Shown: one piece after another, positions 41,587-49,100 of the stretch
Position numbering within the stretch: position 1 is the first letter of the stretch
How the letters are laid out: every line of letters begins with the position of its first letter
DNA from: a virus
Direction: 5' to 3' (one strand)
Virus record (IMG/VR): IMGVR_UViG_3300037113_000050
Location: 1 to 52,744 of that record
DNA length: 52,744 bases
Made by a program: the position numbers and the translations under genes
The notes under the pieces: generated by a model
What the model was told of the DNA's origin: nothing
Databases searched by the model: none
Seen by the model: the letters and a program-made list of their open reading frames with translations, nothing else

Positions 41587-41909
41587 AACACATTGCACCA
41601 CAATTTGAACTGCCCGGCGGCGCGGAAGCCTTTAATCTGTCCGGTGAAGTCTTGCGCGCAGCGGACCCAATCGCGCAGGCAAAAACATGGGACGACGTGG
41701 AAAACGCGCGTGACCTATTCACCGGGCCGCAGTCTGAAATTAGCAAGGCGTTCCCACCCAATTTCCGCTGCTATCGCGCGCAGCCGCTTTTTCTTGGTGA
41801 TAATCCCGGCTGGCTGGTAAAGCCGAAGTGCGGGTTTGACAAACGAACATGGACTTTCCACACGCAGTCGGACGCGCAGGACTGGATCAACTATTTAGAG
41901 AGAATTTAA
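41583..41909 (+). CDS. Accessory protein of unknown function, GTG start (108 aa)
   Basis: GTG at 41583 overlaps the stop of the SymE-like gene. Sequence KHIAPQFELPGGAEAFNLSG.. contains paired aromatic strands (NFRCYRAQPLFLGDNPGWLV, RTWTFHTQSDAQDWINYLE). Compact alpha/beta; no family recognised. Confidence 0.55.
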   Translation: MKHIAPQFELPGGAEAFNLSGEVLRAADPIAQAKTWDDVENARDLFTGPQSEISKAFPPNFRCYRAQPLFLGDNPGWLVKPKCGFDKRTWTFHTQSDAQDWINYLERI

Positions 41910-41924
41910 ACGCGCAAACGCGCA

Positions 41925-41944
41925 CAACCAAAAACACGAAAGAA
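41925..41944 (+). repeat. Repeated gene leader, copy 1
   Basis: CAACCAAAAACACGAAAGAA, identical to 42143-42162. Each copy lies seven or eight bases before an ATG and a shorter relative (CGAAAGAA, 42977-42984) precedes 42990. It may be a regulatory leader or atypical ribosome-binding region. Confidence 0.6.
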
Positions 41945-41951
41945 TAAAATT

Positions 41952-42104
41952 ATGAAAACATACAAAGTCATCACAGCACGTGGGTCGGAAATTATCGAAG
42001 CTGAATCGCCGGAACTGGCCGCAAAAAGCCGTAAGGATTGGGATAAAGAGGTCATCCGAATAAAGACGGTGGAAAAAGATGAGACCTCCGATGACGATGA
42101 ATAA
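41952..42104 (+). CDS. Small protein with acidic tail (50 aa)
   Basis: MKTYKVITARGSEIIEAESP.. then AAKSRKDWDKEVIRIKTVEK and a DETSDDDE end. Typical small phage accessory protein; the start is preceded by the repeated leader. Function unknown. Confidence 0.5.
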   Translation: MKTYKVITARGSEIIEAESPELAAKSRKDWDKEVIRIKTVEKDETSDDDE

Positions 42105-42125
42105 GGCTGCAGGTAATCTGGTTTA

Positions 42126-42135
42126 CCCCCCCCCC
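42126..42135 (+). repeat. Homopolymer of ten C
   Basis: Ten consecutive C between the 41952 and 42170 genes, 35 bases before the ATG. Homopolymers of this length are prone to slippage and can change spacing between promoter or leader elements. Confidence 0.9.
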
Positions 42136-42142
42136 AACTCAA

Positions 42143-42162
42143 CAACCAAAAACACGAAAGAA
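42143..42162 (+). repeat. Repeated gene leader, copy 2
   Basis: Identical 20-mer to 41925-41944, eight bases before the ATG at 42170 and just after the C tract. Confidence 0.6.
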
Positions 42163-42169
42163 CAAAAAT

Positions 42170-42451
42170 ATGAGCACTGAATTAACCATGGAATCCGCGG
42201 CTAAAATCATGGACCTCAAAATCCGCCCCGGCGAGCCGGATGACCTGACCATCGCGCAGCTTATCCGCCAGCGGGCTGACCTGCTTGCCGCGCTGGTGGA
42301 TTGCCGGGACTGTTTAATAGCCACCCGCGATTCTGGACGATCTGACGCGCTGACTGATTGGCAAAAGCGGGCGATCGGAGCGGGTTACGAAGCTATGCAA
42401 TCCTCCGGATACCCCAATGCTCAAGACACTTCCACGAAAGGGGGGATTTAA
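42170..42451 (+). CDS. Helical accessory protein (93 aa)
   Basis: MSTELTMESAAKIMDLKIRP.. with a central RQRADLLAALVDCRDCLIAT helix, a pattern frequent in short phage proteins of early regions. TAA is three bases before the next ATG. Function unknown. Confidence 0.55.
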   Translation: MSTELTMESAAKIMDLKIRPGEPDDLTIAQLIRQRADLLAALVDCRDCLIATRDSGRSDALTDWQKRAIGAGYEAMQSSGYPNAQDTSTKGGI

Positions 42452-42454
42452 TTT

Positions 42455-42904
42455 ATGAACTCAATGACTGAAATCTTCGGCGAACCGATTTGCGGATATT
42501 CACGCGCGCAGGCAATCGAGGACGGCGAACTTGTGGACGTGAGCCAGTTGGTCACGCCCTGCCCGTTCAAATACCCGGTTGCAATGTCGCGAGCGGCGTA
42601 TCACGCGACAATTACCGCCGGAGGTGGGTGGGTAAACGATGCTGAAAAGCCATTCGAAGAGGGCAGCTCCGGCGCGACATTCACATTGCCCGGCGGGCAG
42701 GACGTGGCAGGCCGCGCTTGGGACGTGTTCCAAATGATGCTTGCGGCCATACGCGCGGGTAGGACGACCGACAAAATATGGTTTTCCGTACTTGTTGACG
42801 TTAAGGGCAACGGACGGAAAGAAAAAGTTGATCTTTACAGCGTTTGCGGTCCGGGCGACGATGCTGCGCCAGTTCTGACCATCATGCTGCGCGGAGAAGA
42901 CTGA
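42455..42904 (+). CDS. DUF6573-family protein (149 aa)
   Basis: MNSMTEIFGEPICGYSRAQA IEDGELVDVSQLV matches the start of the DUF6573 family, common on phages and plasmids. Later KIWFSVLVDVKGNGRKEKVD and LYSVCGPGDDAAPVLTIM complete the domain. Function not established. Confidence 0.68.
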   Translation: MNSMTEIFGEPICGYSRAQAIEDGELVDVSQLVTPCPFKYPVAMSRAAYHATITAGGGWVNDAEKPFEEGSSGATFTLPGGQDVAGRAWDVFQMMLAAIRAGRTTDKIWFSVLVDVKGNGRKEKVDLYSVCGPGDDAAPVLTIMLRGED

Positions 42905-42989
42905 TAAAATCGGCGCGGGAGTGACTAACGCGCCGACAAAACCACATGAAAAAAACAGCTACAAACGCACAGAAACCGAAAGAATTAAA

Positions 42990-43247
42990 ATGAAAATCAC
43001 CAATGAAAACGCGCTGCGGATTGCGGCTGCAATGGCCCAGCTCGATCTACGCATCGGCTCGCACTTCTGCGCGCTGACAAACCCAACCGACAAGGATTTT
43101 TCGGACATGCGGAAACTGGCCATTAATTTCGATCTGCCGGAGCTGGCCGCGCAATTCCAGCCGCAACTGGCCGAGGTCAAACCGCTGGAGGTTGGGATGG
43201 CCGACCCGGAAACACCGTTTGTCGTGGAAATTGGAGGCTCAAAATGA
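42990..43247 (+). CDS. Small accessory protein (85 aa)
   Basis: Start ATG 42990 (MKITNENALRIAAAMAQLDL..) is preferred over an upstream in-frame ATG at 42921 because an AAAGAATTAAAATG leader precedes it. Ends DPETPFVVEIGGSK, coupled by ATGA to the next gene. Function unknown. Confidence 0.52.
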   Translation: MKITNENALRIAAAMAQLDLRIGSHFCALTNPTDKDFSDMRKLAINFDLPELAAQFQPQLAEVKPLEVGMADPETPFVVEIGGSK

Positions 43248-43480
43248 AACGAATCCACTGTGAAGAATTTCAGAACGACGTGGGCGAAACCATTGAAGGG
43301 AAAGTCTTTATTGCAGAATCCCTTGGAACCGATACCGACGAGGCTTTTGTCCGTGGGCGCGACTACGCCATTAAGCGCCGGCCGGCATCGGCCATTAAAA
43401 CCGCCTGCAAGAACAAACCAGCAGCCATCGCCGCCGCCATGTTGGACGGTTGGAAATGGCAGAAAAGGAGGATGAAATGA
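43244..43480 (+). CDS. Small accessory protein (78 aa)
   Basis: MKRIHCEEFQNDVGETIEGK.. then a helical basic C-terminus (IKRRPASAIKTACKNKPAAI..). Linked on both sides by ATGA overlaps. Function unknown. Confidence 0.52.
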   Translation: MKRIHCEEFQNDVGETIEGKVFIAESLGTDTDEAFVRGRDYAIKRRPASAIKTACKNKPAAIAAAMLDGWKWQKRRMK

Positions 43481-43821
43481 ACTTACTTGAATCCTACGGC
43501 CTAACCCCCGCGCGTGGTTCCATCGGTAAAATTGGGTTTTTTACCAGCACACACAGCGATGTCAGAATCTCCGCACAGCTCACCGACGGCCATATTTTTC
43601 TGGTTCGGCTCGACGCGGTGACCCCTGGCCATGGCGCCGGCGGTGCGGCACTGGAGCGGTTGAAACGATTTGCACATGATTCTGACCGGATCATCCGTTT
43701 AATCGCGGCGGCGGACACGCTGGATTTGCAGCCCCACCTGAACAAATTCTACGCGACTCGGGGGTTTATCCAGCAAGACGACGACCAGACACCAGAATTT
43801 GTTTGGACGCCGACGATTTAA
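43477..43821 (+). CDS. GNAT-like acetyltransferase domain protein (114 aa)
   Basis: Start ATG 43477 follows by ATGA. The central VTPGHGAGGAALERLKRFA resembles the acetyl-CoA loop of GNAT enzymes (RxxGxGxx with P-G-H-G-A-G-G) and LNKFYATRGF matches their final Y-x-x-x-G-F. The first 45 residues form the N-terminal strands. Substrate unknown. Last gene of the operon. Confidence 0.62.
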   Translation: MNLLESYGLTPARGSIGKIGFFTSTHSDVRISAQLTDGHIFLVRLDAVTPGHGAGGAALERLKRFAHDSDRIIRLIAAADTLDLQPHLNKFYATRGFIQQDDDQTPEFVWTPTI

Positions 43822-43831
43822 ACACCCCGCC

Positions 43832-43863
43832 ACGCGTCCTGGGATGGACTAGGACGCGTTTTT
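43832..43863 (+). terminator. Rho-independent terminator
   Basis: Perfect 9-bp stem ACGCGTCCT / AGGACGCGT with a 10-base loop (43841-43850) followed by TTTTT on the + strand. It ends the accessory operon that starts at 40918 and protects against readthrough into the convergent methyltransferase. Confidence 0.85.
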
Positions 43864-43933
43864 AGCGTCCGGGTGGCACATTGTAGCTTTCAACGCTCTG
43901 CGCTCCATCGTTTTTGGAAAATAGGTCGTTCAT
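43862..43933 (-). CDS. Possible 23-aa ORF after the methyltransferase
   Basis: ATG overlaps the methyltransferase stop (ATGA) and the ORF (MNDLFSKNDGAQSVESYNVP..) runs into the plus-strand terminator. Begins like some phage MxDLFxxN peptides and like the attC leaders with MND. It may be the leader of a lost next cassette. Weak support. Confidence 0.25.
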   Translation of the reverse strand: MNDLFSKNDGAQSVESYNVPPGR

Positions 43934-44862
43934 TTTACGTTCGAGGCGGCGCTGTCGGCGTCTTGCCTCAAGTCTGCGTTAGGGGTCCTTGCCATCATCC
44001 CAATCAGAGCGGCGGCGACTTGCGGCACGATGGCGTTGCCGAGTCCTTTAAGTCTGTCCACCCGGTTGGGTAGCCCATTAACCACTCGACAAATTGCGGG
44101 TTCAGGCTCCCACCGATTTCCGCATTGAGCGGTTTCGTGTTCCTCACCATTTGCGACGGGGCGCCGTTGTTCTTCGCGTCCTGCGCCGTTGGCGTCGGCC
44201 ACATTTTCACGGCGAGAGTCAGCGGCGGCGTTGAGACTTTCCCCGCGTCCCGGCGCCGCGTCCACGATTCTTCCGTTTCGTCCGTCGTCTTGCCCGCTCG
44301 CGGCGTGGGCCACAATCCATACTCGGTTTCTTCGGTGTCTGGCATCTGTGGCGCAAGCTGGAATAGCAACCGGCCACGCGGAGTAGCCGAGACTTTCCAA
44401 GTCAGCAAGCACACGGTCGAGTTCCATTGTGATGATTCCAGGCACATTTTCACCAAGCACCCAGCGGGGTTTGGCCTCATCAATAACGCGGAGCATTTCA
44501 GGCCAGAGCGCACGGTCATCTTCCGCGCCTCTGCGCTTCCCGGCGAGACTGAATGGCTGGCAAGGAAATCCGCCTGTGAGTAGCCAAGTTCCATTGAAGG
44601 GTTTTCCGTCAAATTTGCAGATATCATCATAGATTGGAATGTCCGCGAAGTTTTTCCGCAGGACTTTTTGAGCGTAGGCGTCTTTCTCCACGAAGGCCAC
44701 GGTTTGCACTTCATTCATTCGCGCAGCCAGGGCGAAGCCGCCGATGCCACTGAAAAGGTCTAGGTGGGTTCGACGGACACCTAACAAGCGCACGGAGCCA
44801 ACGCCTATTGGCGTCGTCAGTCCGCTATCGCGGGCGGGAGTCGTTGGTGCGGCGTGGCTCAT
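43930..44862 (-). CDS. C5-cytosine DNA methyltransferase with attC-encoded N-terminus (310 aa)
   Basis: Motif I LDLFSGIGGFALAA, motif IV GGFPCQPFSLAG with the catalytic Cys, motif VI ENVPG, motif VIII RRNRVWIVA and motif X RLKGLGNAIVPQVAA are all present. The start at 44862 overlaps the stop of the 34-aa gene (ATGA). The first about 28 residues (MSHAAPTTPA..IGVGSVRLLG) are encoded by the minus-strand attC at 44779-44877. The C-terminus TPNADLR is encoded by an R''-like box (43978-43984), as in cassette genes. Probably protects phage DNA from restriction. The target sequence is unknown. A GTG at 44916 is a less likely start. Confidence 0.82.
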   Translation of the reverse strand: MSHAAPTTPARDSGLTTPIGVGSVRLLGVRRTHLDLFSGIGGFALAARMNEVQTVAFVEKDAYAQKVLRKNFADIPIYDDICKFDGKPFNGTWLLTGGFPCQPFSLAGKRRGAEDDRALWPEMLRVIDEAKPRWVLGENVPGIITMELDRVLADLESLGYSAWPVAIPACATDARHRRNRVWIVAHAASGQDDGRNGRIVDAAPGRGESLNAAADSRRENVADANGAGREEQRRPVANGEEHETAQCGNRWEPEPAICRVVNGLPNRVDRLKGLGNAIVPQVAAALIGMMARTPNADLRQDADSAASNVK

Positions 44863-44877
44863 GCGCGGTCGTTCGGC
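44779..44877 (-). repeat. attC site N, in front of the methyltransferase
   Basis: On the minus strand: R'' GCCGAAC (44877-44871), left part GACCGCGCATGAGCCACGCC, right arm TAGGCGTTGGCTCCG with one extra T against the left arm, R' GTTAGGT (44785-44779). 99 bp, the same size as attC I and nearly identical to it in the left half. It lies 40 kb from the array and on the opposite strand. Confidence 0.85.
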
Positions 44878-44963
44878 AGCTCTTGCCGGTATCGGCAGAC
44901 ACAGTGAGAGTTGCACGCTATGAAACTCATCGCTGATTCTTCATCCTTGACGCGATAAATCAT
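44859..44963 (-). CDS. Small Cys-containing protein between DUF1376-type and methyltransferase genes (34 aa)
   Basis: MIYRVKDEESAMSFIACNSH.. CVCRYRQELPNDRA. Its ATG overlaps the stop of the 44960 gene and its TGA overlaps the methyltransferase ATG (both ATGA). The ending LPNDRA is encoded by the R'' and left arm of attC N, as in the cassette protein at 2396. It may be a genuine short gene or the shortened remnant of a cassette. Confidence 0.5.
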   Translation of the reverse strand: MIYRVKDEESAMSFIACNSHCVCRYRQELPNDRA

Positions 44964-45652
44964 CGCATTGCCTCTGATAACATTTCTGCCGATGTCATTT
45001 TGGACATTGGCTTGTGTTGTTCTGGTTGGTTATTCCGTTGCTGCTGTTGCTTAGGTGCTCCATCCGCTCTCCACCATGCCTGACAGCGTCGTGCATATGC
45101 CTGCCAATTCGTCTTGCCTTTCCAGTTGTCTGCTTCTGCTGCCAGGAATTTGTCCTTTGCGTAGAATTCTGCCATCAAGCTACACTGCGGACTTTGGCAA
45201 TATTTCCACCATTCTTCCCATGTTGGATGCTCCGCGAATTGCGGTGGAGCGCTCTCTCTCTCTTCTGGAGATGGAGATGGAGATGGAGTGTTGCCATTTG
45301 GTTGCAAGCATGGCTGGTTGCCGTTTGGTTGCAAGGGTGGTTGAAGGGTGGTTGAACCACGCTTGGCAGCGGAATGCAATCCGCCGATGCGCGATTTATC
45401 GCGCCAGACCGCTTGTTTATTGCGTTCCTCTTCCATCCTGCCATTTTTCCCATCGGTGAATTTTGAAAGAACACTTTCCGAAACCGTTACACCCGCAATG
45501 CGTTTGAGCGCGCAGGAATCCGACGGGATGAAACCGTTTCCCCATGCAAAACAAAGCAGTCTAATGTATGCCCCCACTTCGACGGCGGTCATGCCTACCG
45601 TTCCGCCAATGAAGTCGTCTGGATAGAATTGGAAAGCGGGTGATGATTTCAT
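44960..45652 (-). CDS. DUF1376-type replication protein (230 aa)
   Basis: N-terminal FYPDDFIGGTVGMTAVEVGA YIRLLCFAWGNG and IPSDSCALKRIAGV match the DUF1376 domain, found in phage replication initiators and helicase-loading proteins. A Pro/Ser/Gln-rich linker (100-130) leads to a C-terminal helical domain with WEEWWKYC and WQAYARRCQAWW, as in some loader proteins. Located next to DnaB, which supports a loader role. ATGA overlaps at both ends. Confidence 0.65.
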   Translation of the reverse strand: MKSSPAFQFYPDDFIGGTVGMTAVEVGAYIRLLCFAWGNGFIPSDSCALKRIAGVTVSESVLSKFTDGKNGRMEEERNKQAVWRDKSRIGGLHSAAKRGSTTLQPPLQPNGNQPCLQPNGNTPSPSPSPEERESAPPQFAEHPTWEEWWKYCQSPQCSLMAEFYAKDKFLAAEADNWKGKTNWQAYARRCQAWWRADGAPKQQQQRNNQPEQHKPMSKMTSAEMLSEAMR

Positions 45653-46980
45653 GGTGTGGTGTAGCTTTCTGGAATGTCTGGCGTCACAATGCGCCGATTT
45701 TCAAACACTGAAAATTGACCCTCAAAACTCATTTCGCAGTTGCCTACGTCGCCGTCGCGCTGTTTGGCGACAATAAGGACGGCGTCACGTCCGCCGTTAG
45801 TGTCGCGGTCGCGGTGTAGCAGACCGATACAGTCCGCATCCCGCTCAATCTGCCCAGAGTCCGCCAGGTCGCTGATCCTCGGCAACCGGGGTGTTTTCTC
45901 CTTCACGCTTTCCCGGTTCAACTGGGCCAGCGTTAGGAGCGCGCAGCCGGTTTCTTTCGCGATAGCCATGAGCGCGCCGGATACTTGCCCAACGGCGTAG
46001 GTTTTCTTCTCAAAATTTCCAACCTCTTTGATTTTTTGCAGGTAGTCAATCACCACAAGCTTGACACCTTCCGATTTCACCATCCGCCGGATCGTGCCGC
46101 AGATGCGTGCGCTGTCCGTGCCACTGATCGAGTCCATAAAGAATATCGGAGACGAATTGAGGAGCGCGTTAAAATGGGTGAATTTTGACATGTCTTGTTC
46201 CGAAAATCTTCCCGCCCGCAGGTCGCCCAACGGAAACCGGCAGTGATTGGCCAGCATCCGCCGGCAGAGCGCGTGAATGGACATTTCAAGGGTGATTACC
46301 AGCGTTGGGATTTTGTCCGTGAGACAGACACGGTGAATAATAGTCGTGGCCAGCGCGGTCTTTCCTTGTGACGGTCTCGCCCCGATGATGGTCTGTTCGC
46401 CGGCCTGCAAACCGTCCGTCAGGTTGTCGAATTGGTCAAGCCCAGTCACAAGGCCAGATTTCCGCCCCTTCAAAGCGAAACGCTCCTCAAGGTGGTTAAT
46501 CAGCATGTGCGACGCATTTCCACCACCGACAACCAAGTCATTTGACCTGATTTCACGGATGTTTTGCAGCTTGGTTTCAACCGACGAAATAATCTCTTCC
46601 GCTGATTCCTGATTTTCGTAAACGCTGGCCGCAGCTTCTGAACACGCCGCCATTGTTTTGCGGAGCATGTAAGCCTCGCTCACCCTGTCCGCGTAGGACT
46701 GAAAATTTGAAACCAGAACAGCCACCGAGTCGCATTCGTCCAGATACACCATGTCATGGACTTTGTCGTTTACGGTTATCAAATCAATCGGCTCGCCAGC
46801 CTGCCGCATGGCAATCAAAGCTAGATAAGTCTGCCGATTATTTAGATCGTAAAAAACATCTCCGCCGGCCTTAAATCTTGAAATGCACTCATCTGCAAGA
46901 TTGGGATTTTGCAGGATGCAACCAATGATTGCCCGCTCAAATTCAGGCTCGTTTGGGGGTAGTTTGTCAGGTTCGCTCAT
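45649..46980 (-). CDS. dnaB: Replicative DNA helicase, DnaB family (443 aa)
   Basis: N-terminal DnaB-type domain (residues 5-115, EFERAIIGCILQNPNLADEC..), linker, and RecA-type core with Walker A GARPSQGKT (near residue 200), TLEMSIHALCRRML, Walker B VVIDYLQKI, TLAQLNRESVKEKTPRL and DLADSGQIERDAD. Unwinds the fork 5' to 3'. No polymerase or primase is encoded, so the phage presumably uses host enzymes. Coupled to the neighbours on both sides. Confidence 0.9.
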   Translation of the reverse strand: MSEPDKLPPNEPEFERAIIGCILQNPNLADECISRFKAGGDVFYDLNNRQTYLALIAMRQAGEPIDLITVNDKVHDMVYLDECDSVAVLVSNFQSYADRVSEAYMLRKTMAACSEAAASVYENQESAEEIISSVETKLQNIREIRSNDLVVGGGNASHMLINHLEERFALKGRKSGLVTGLDQFDNLTDGLQAGEQTIIGARPSQGKTALATTIIHRVCLTDKIPTLVITLEMSIHALCRRMLANHCRFPLGDLRAGRFSEQDMSKFTHFNALLNSSPIFFMDSISGTDSARICGTIRRMVKSEGVKLVVIDYLQKIKEVGNFEKKTYAVGQVSGALMAIAKETGCALLTLAQLNRESVKEKTPRLPRISDLADSGQIERDADCIGLLHRDRDTNGGRDAVLIVAKQRDGDVGNCEMSFEGQFSVFENRRIVTPDIPESYTTP

Positions 46981-47210
46981 ATTTCAATGAGTTCCAAGGC
47001 TCCGGCACATTTTGACGCCCTGAATTTTTCCGCCCCAGCGTGGGCATCCGCATGGGATTCAAAAAGGCACAAAATCATCCAATCCAGCTTAGTGTTGGTG
47101 GAAAAAGCGCGTTGGGTTGAACGAAGCGAATCACCAAGTGTTTGAATGTGAAACGCCTTTTGTCTTGAACTCCATTCCAAAACATAAATCGATCTCAGGT
47201 TAATGCTCAT
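46977..47210 (-). CDS. Small protein before DnaB (77 aa)
   Basis: MSINLRSIYVLEWSSRQKAF.. alternating strands and helices with LDWMILCLFESHADAHAGAE. ATGA overlap with dnaB. Directly preceded by the 13-bp inverted repeat at 47225-47300. Function unknown. Confidence 0.55.
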   Translation of the reverse strand: MSINLRSIYVLEWSSRQKAFHIQTLGDSLRSTQRAFSTNTKLDWMILCLFESHADAHAGAEKFRASKCAGALELIEI

Positions 47211-47496
47211 AATTCAAAAGCTAAAATCCGCAGCCAGCTTCCCGCGAGACAACAGAGCGGCCACTTGGCACTTTGGAGGTCGGGTTACTGGCTGCGGATT
47301 GTAAATTTCGATGTTTCATTTTCTCTGTTATCGGTGTGTCTCACGCACCGGCTGGCAATCTGTCAGCAACTCAAATTTCTTATAAAACTCAATCCCTGTC
47401 AACGGAAATCCCGGATAGTTCAACCGATCGTCTTACCGACGCCGGGAACATGATCGAGACCATATTCCTGACGCCACGAAAATGGTTTCCTCACAC
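47211..47496. promoter_or_regulatory. 286-bp non-coding interval with a large stem-loop
   Basis: Perfect 13-bp inverted repeat AATCCGCAGCCAG (47225-47237) / CTGGCTGCGGATT (47288-47300), with a smaller CCA-AG-TGG element in the loop. A TTGACA (minus, 47402-47397) occurs upstream but lacks a well-spaced -10. As minus-strand RNA the stem would end about 15 bases before the 47210 start. It may be a structured leader, ncRNA or attenuator. Confidence 0.5.
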
Positions 47497-47886
47497 TTAC
47501 CAGGCCTCTGAAATTGTTTGATCTGTGAGCGTCGTTATTTCCACCACAACACATTCGCGCCCGGTTTGTCTGGCACGCTTTACGTGATCGTGAACCTGAA
47601 TCCTTCCACCGCTGGCCAGCCAGATTGCAGCTCGTGGTTCATTGTGAATCTTCGCAATGCGCGACGGCCCATTGCCGCCCCCGGTGACCTGCACGGCCAT
47701 GATTCCACGCGACGGGGAACAGGCCACAAGGTCGGCAAACCCGTAAAGGTCGCGGGTTATGAAGCAGTGCGGAATACGCTGCTCGACAACCCCAACAGTC
47801 CAACCTTCCGCTTCCAACTTCTTCCGGCTGGCAAGGTTTGCCGCGAAAGGTTTTGCACGTCTTTTTTTCAATTTAGGTTCATTCAT
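47497..47886 (-). CDS. PD-(D/E)xK-type nuclease (129 aa)
   Basis: After a basic N-terminus (KKRRAKPFAANLASRKKLEA) the protein shows YGFADLVACSPSRGIMAVQVTG, i.e. a D-x-L ... x-V-Q-V-T nuclease core of the VRR-NUC/Holliday-junction-resolvase kind, followed by a helical C-terminus. The usual E is replaced by Q in MAVQVT. It belongs to the replication/recombination operon, where resolvase or structure-specific cleavage would fit. Confidence 0.6.
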   Translation of the reverse strand: MNEPKLKKRRAKPFAANLASRKKLEAEGWTVGVVEQRIPHCFITRDLYGFADLVACSPSRGIMAVQVTGGGNGPSRIAKIHNEPRAAIWLASGGRIQVHDHVKRARQTGRECVVVEITTLTDQTISEAW

Positions 47887-47913
47887 AAAAAGTTGCCGGC
47901 GGAATGCCGGAAA

Positions 47914-48102
47914 TTAATCCTGTTCCACGTCGCGCTCATGGTCGGCGGCGTCGGCCTTGCGATCCTCGATGTCTTCGGTCGTCACTGGGACTTCACCTTC
48001 ACCTTTGCAGTCAGGACACACTTGCATTTCTTCATCGCCAAAATGATGGTTAATTTCGGCGGTATTGCAGCCCGGCGGCAAGTCCCAGCCAAAAGGATTC
48101 AT
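47914..48102 (-). CDS. Small CxxC protein (62 aa)
   Basis: MNPFGWDLPPGCNTAEINHH.. with CPDCKGEGEVPVT (half zinc-ribbon, DnaJ-like) and a strongly acidic tail. Overlaps the exonuclease gene by ATGA. Accessory role unknown. Confidence 0.52.
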   Translation of the reverse strand: MNPFGWDLPPGCNTAEINHHFGDEEMQVCPDCKGEGEVPVTTEDIEDRKADAADHERDVEQD

Positions 48103-49100
48103 AAAGTTGCCCCTAGGTCGTCGCCAATAGGTTTAGGTGCATGCGTTTCAGGATTTTTAAATTCTGTCATGCCAGCACACTTCCGATAATTCCAACAGTC
48201 TTCCGGCCCGATGATTTGAGTATTTCCAAAAGGGATTCCAACCGGCGGAAACGACGGCCATTCTCCGGTTGAAAGGCATTGGCAATAACGCTTCAAAGCC
48301 ATCCTATATTTCGTCCGGCCCCAGTCCAGAAATTCAGACGACATGGCCGGTGGCGGGGTGACGACGTGAAATGGAAATACATTCTCTTGGACGATGTGGA
48401 CAAAATCAACCCGCTCTTCTGCCGTCGCGGCGCAGTAAATATCGCGGTAAAGTGACGCCTGAATGTCGTATGATTGGTCTTCAATCACACGCGCCCACGT
48501 CGCCGGGTTTCCATTGCGCGCAGTTTTGAAGTCAGCCAACCACTTGCCGAAAATCGGATGATCCGACGGTGGCACAAGGTCAAGCAGGATTCGAAGCGGA
48601 ACCTCAATCCCAGTCGCCTCATCTTTCCAAGCCGCGACGCAGAACACCTGCTTTTGTGACGCAGCAAAGAGTGCTGCGATCAGGTCACTGCCACGAATCG
48701 CGGCAACCGCTTTATCCGCGTCAGCCTTTGTGTCAGACTTAATTATAGTCTTGTCTCCCTGCTCTTTTTTCCATTCCTTGCAGAAAGTGGCAGCGCCTGT
48801 CCATGGCTTCGCTTCGCCAGTCTTCTTGTCGGGATAAGTTTCCGGCGACACGGAAAACATTGCTTCAAACTTTTCCGGCGAAGTCAGCAGACAGTCAATC
48901 ATGCTGCCCCATTTCGTTGAATCGGTTTCCGACAGCTCCTCACGATAGCCAGCCAACCAGCGCGCCGGGTTGCTGGCGAAGTTTACGATCTCGCCACGCG
49001 ACATGATAAATGCCGGATTGCCACGGAACATCCCTGGCTCTTGTCTGGAATAATCCTTGTAAGATACGTTGTCACCGATTATTTTCGCTTTCGTAATCAT
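48099..49100 (-). CDS. RecE-like PD-(D/E)xK exonuclease (333 aa)
   Basis: Pattern of the RecE/exodeoxyribonuclease VIII family: SRGEIVNFASNPARWLAGYR at the start, WGSMIDCLLTSP, RILLDLVPPSDHP, WLADFKTARNG (metal-binding D and K) and SYDIQASLYRDIY (QxxxY). Forms a 5'-3' exonuclease that prepares ends for annealing or strand exchange. Directly follows the Sak4-like ATPase with overlapping start and stop, so the two make a recombination module. Confidence 0.78.
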   Translation of the reverse strand: MITKAKIIGDNVSYKDYSRQEPGMFRGNPAFIMSRGEIVNFASNPARWLAGYREELSETDSTKWGSMIDCLLTSPEKFEAMFSVSPETYPDKKTGEAKPWTGAATFCKEWKKEQGDKTIIKSDTKADADKAVAAIRGSDLIAALFAASQKQVFCVAAWKDEATGIEVPLRILLDLVPPSDHPIFGKWLADFKTARNGNPATWARVIEDQSYDIQASLYRDIYCAATAEERVDFVHIVQENVFPFHVVTPPPAMSSEFLDWGRTKYRMALKRYCQCLSTGEWPSFPPVGIPFGNTQIIGPEDCWNYRKCAGMTEFKNPETHAPKPIGDDLGATL

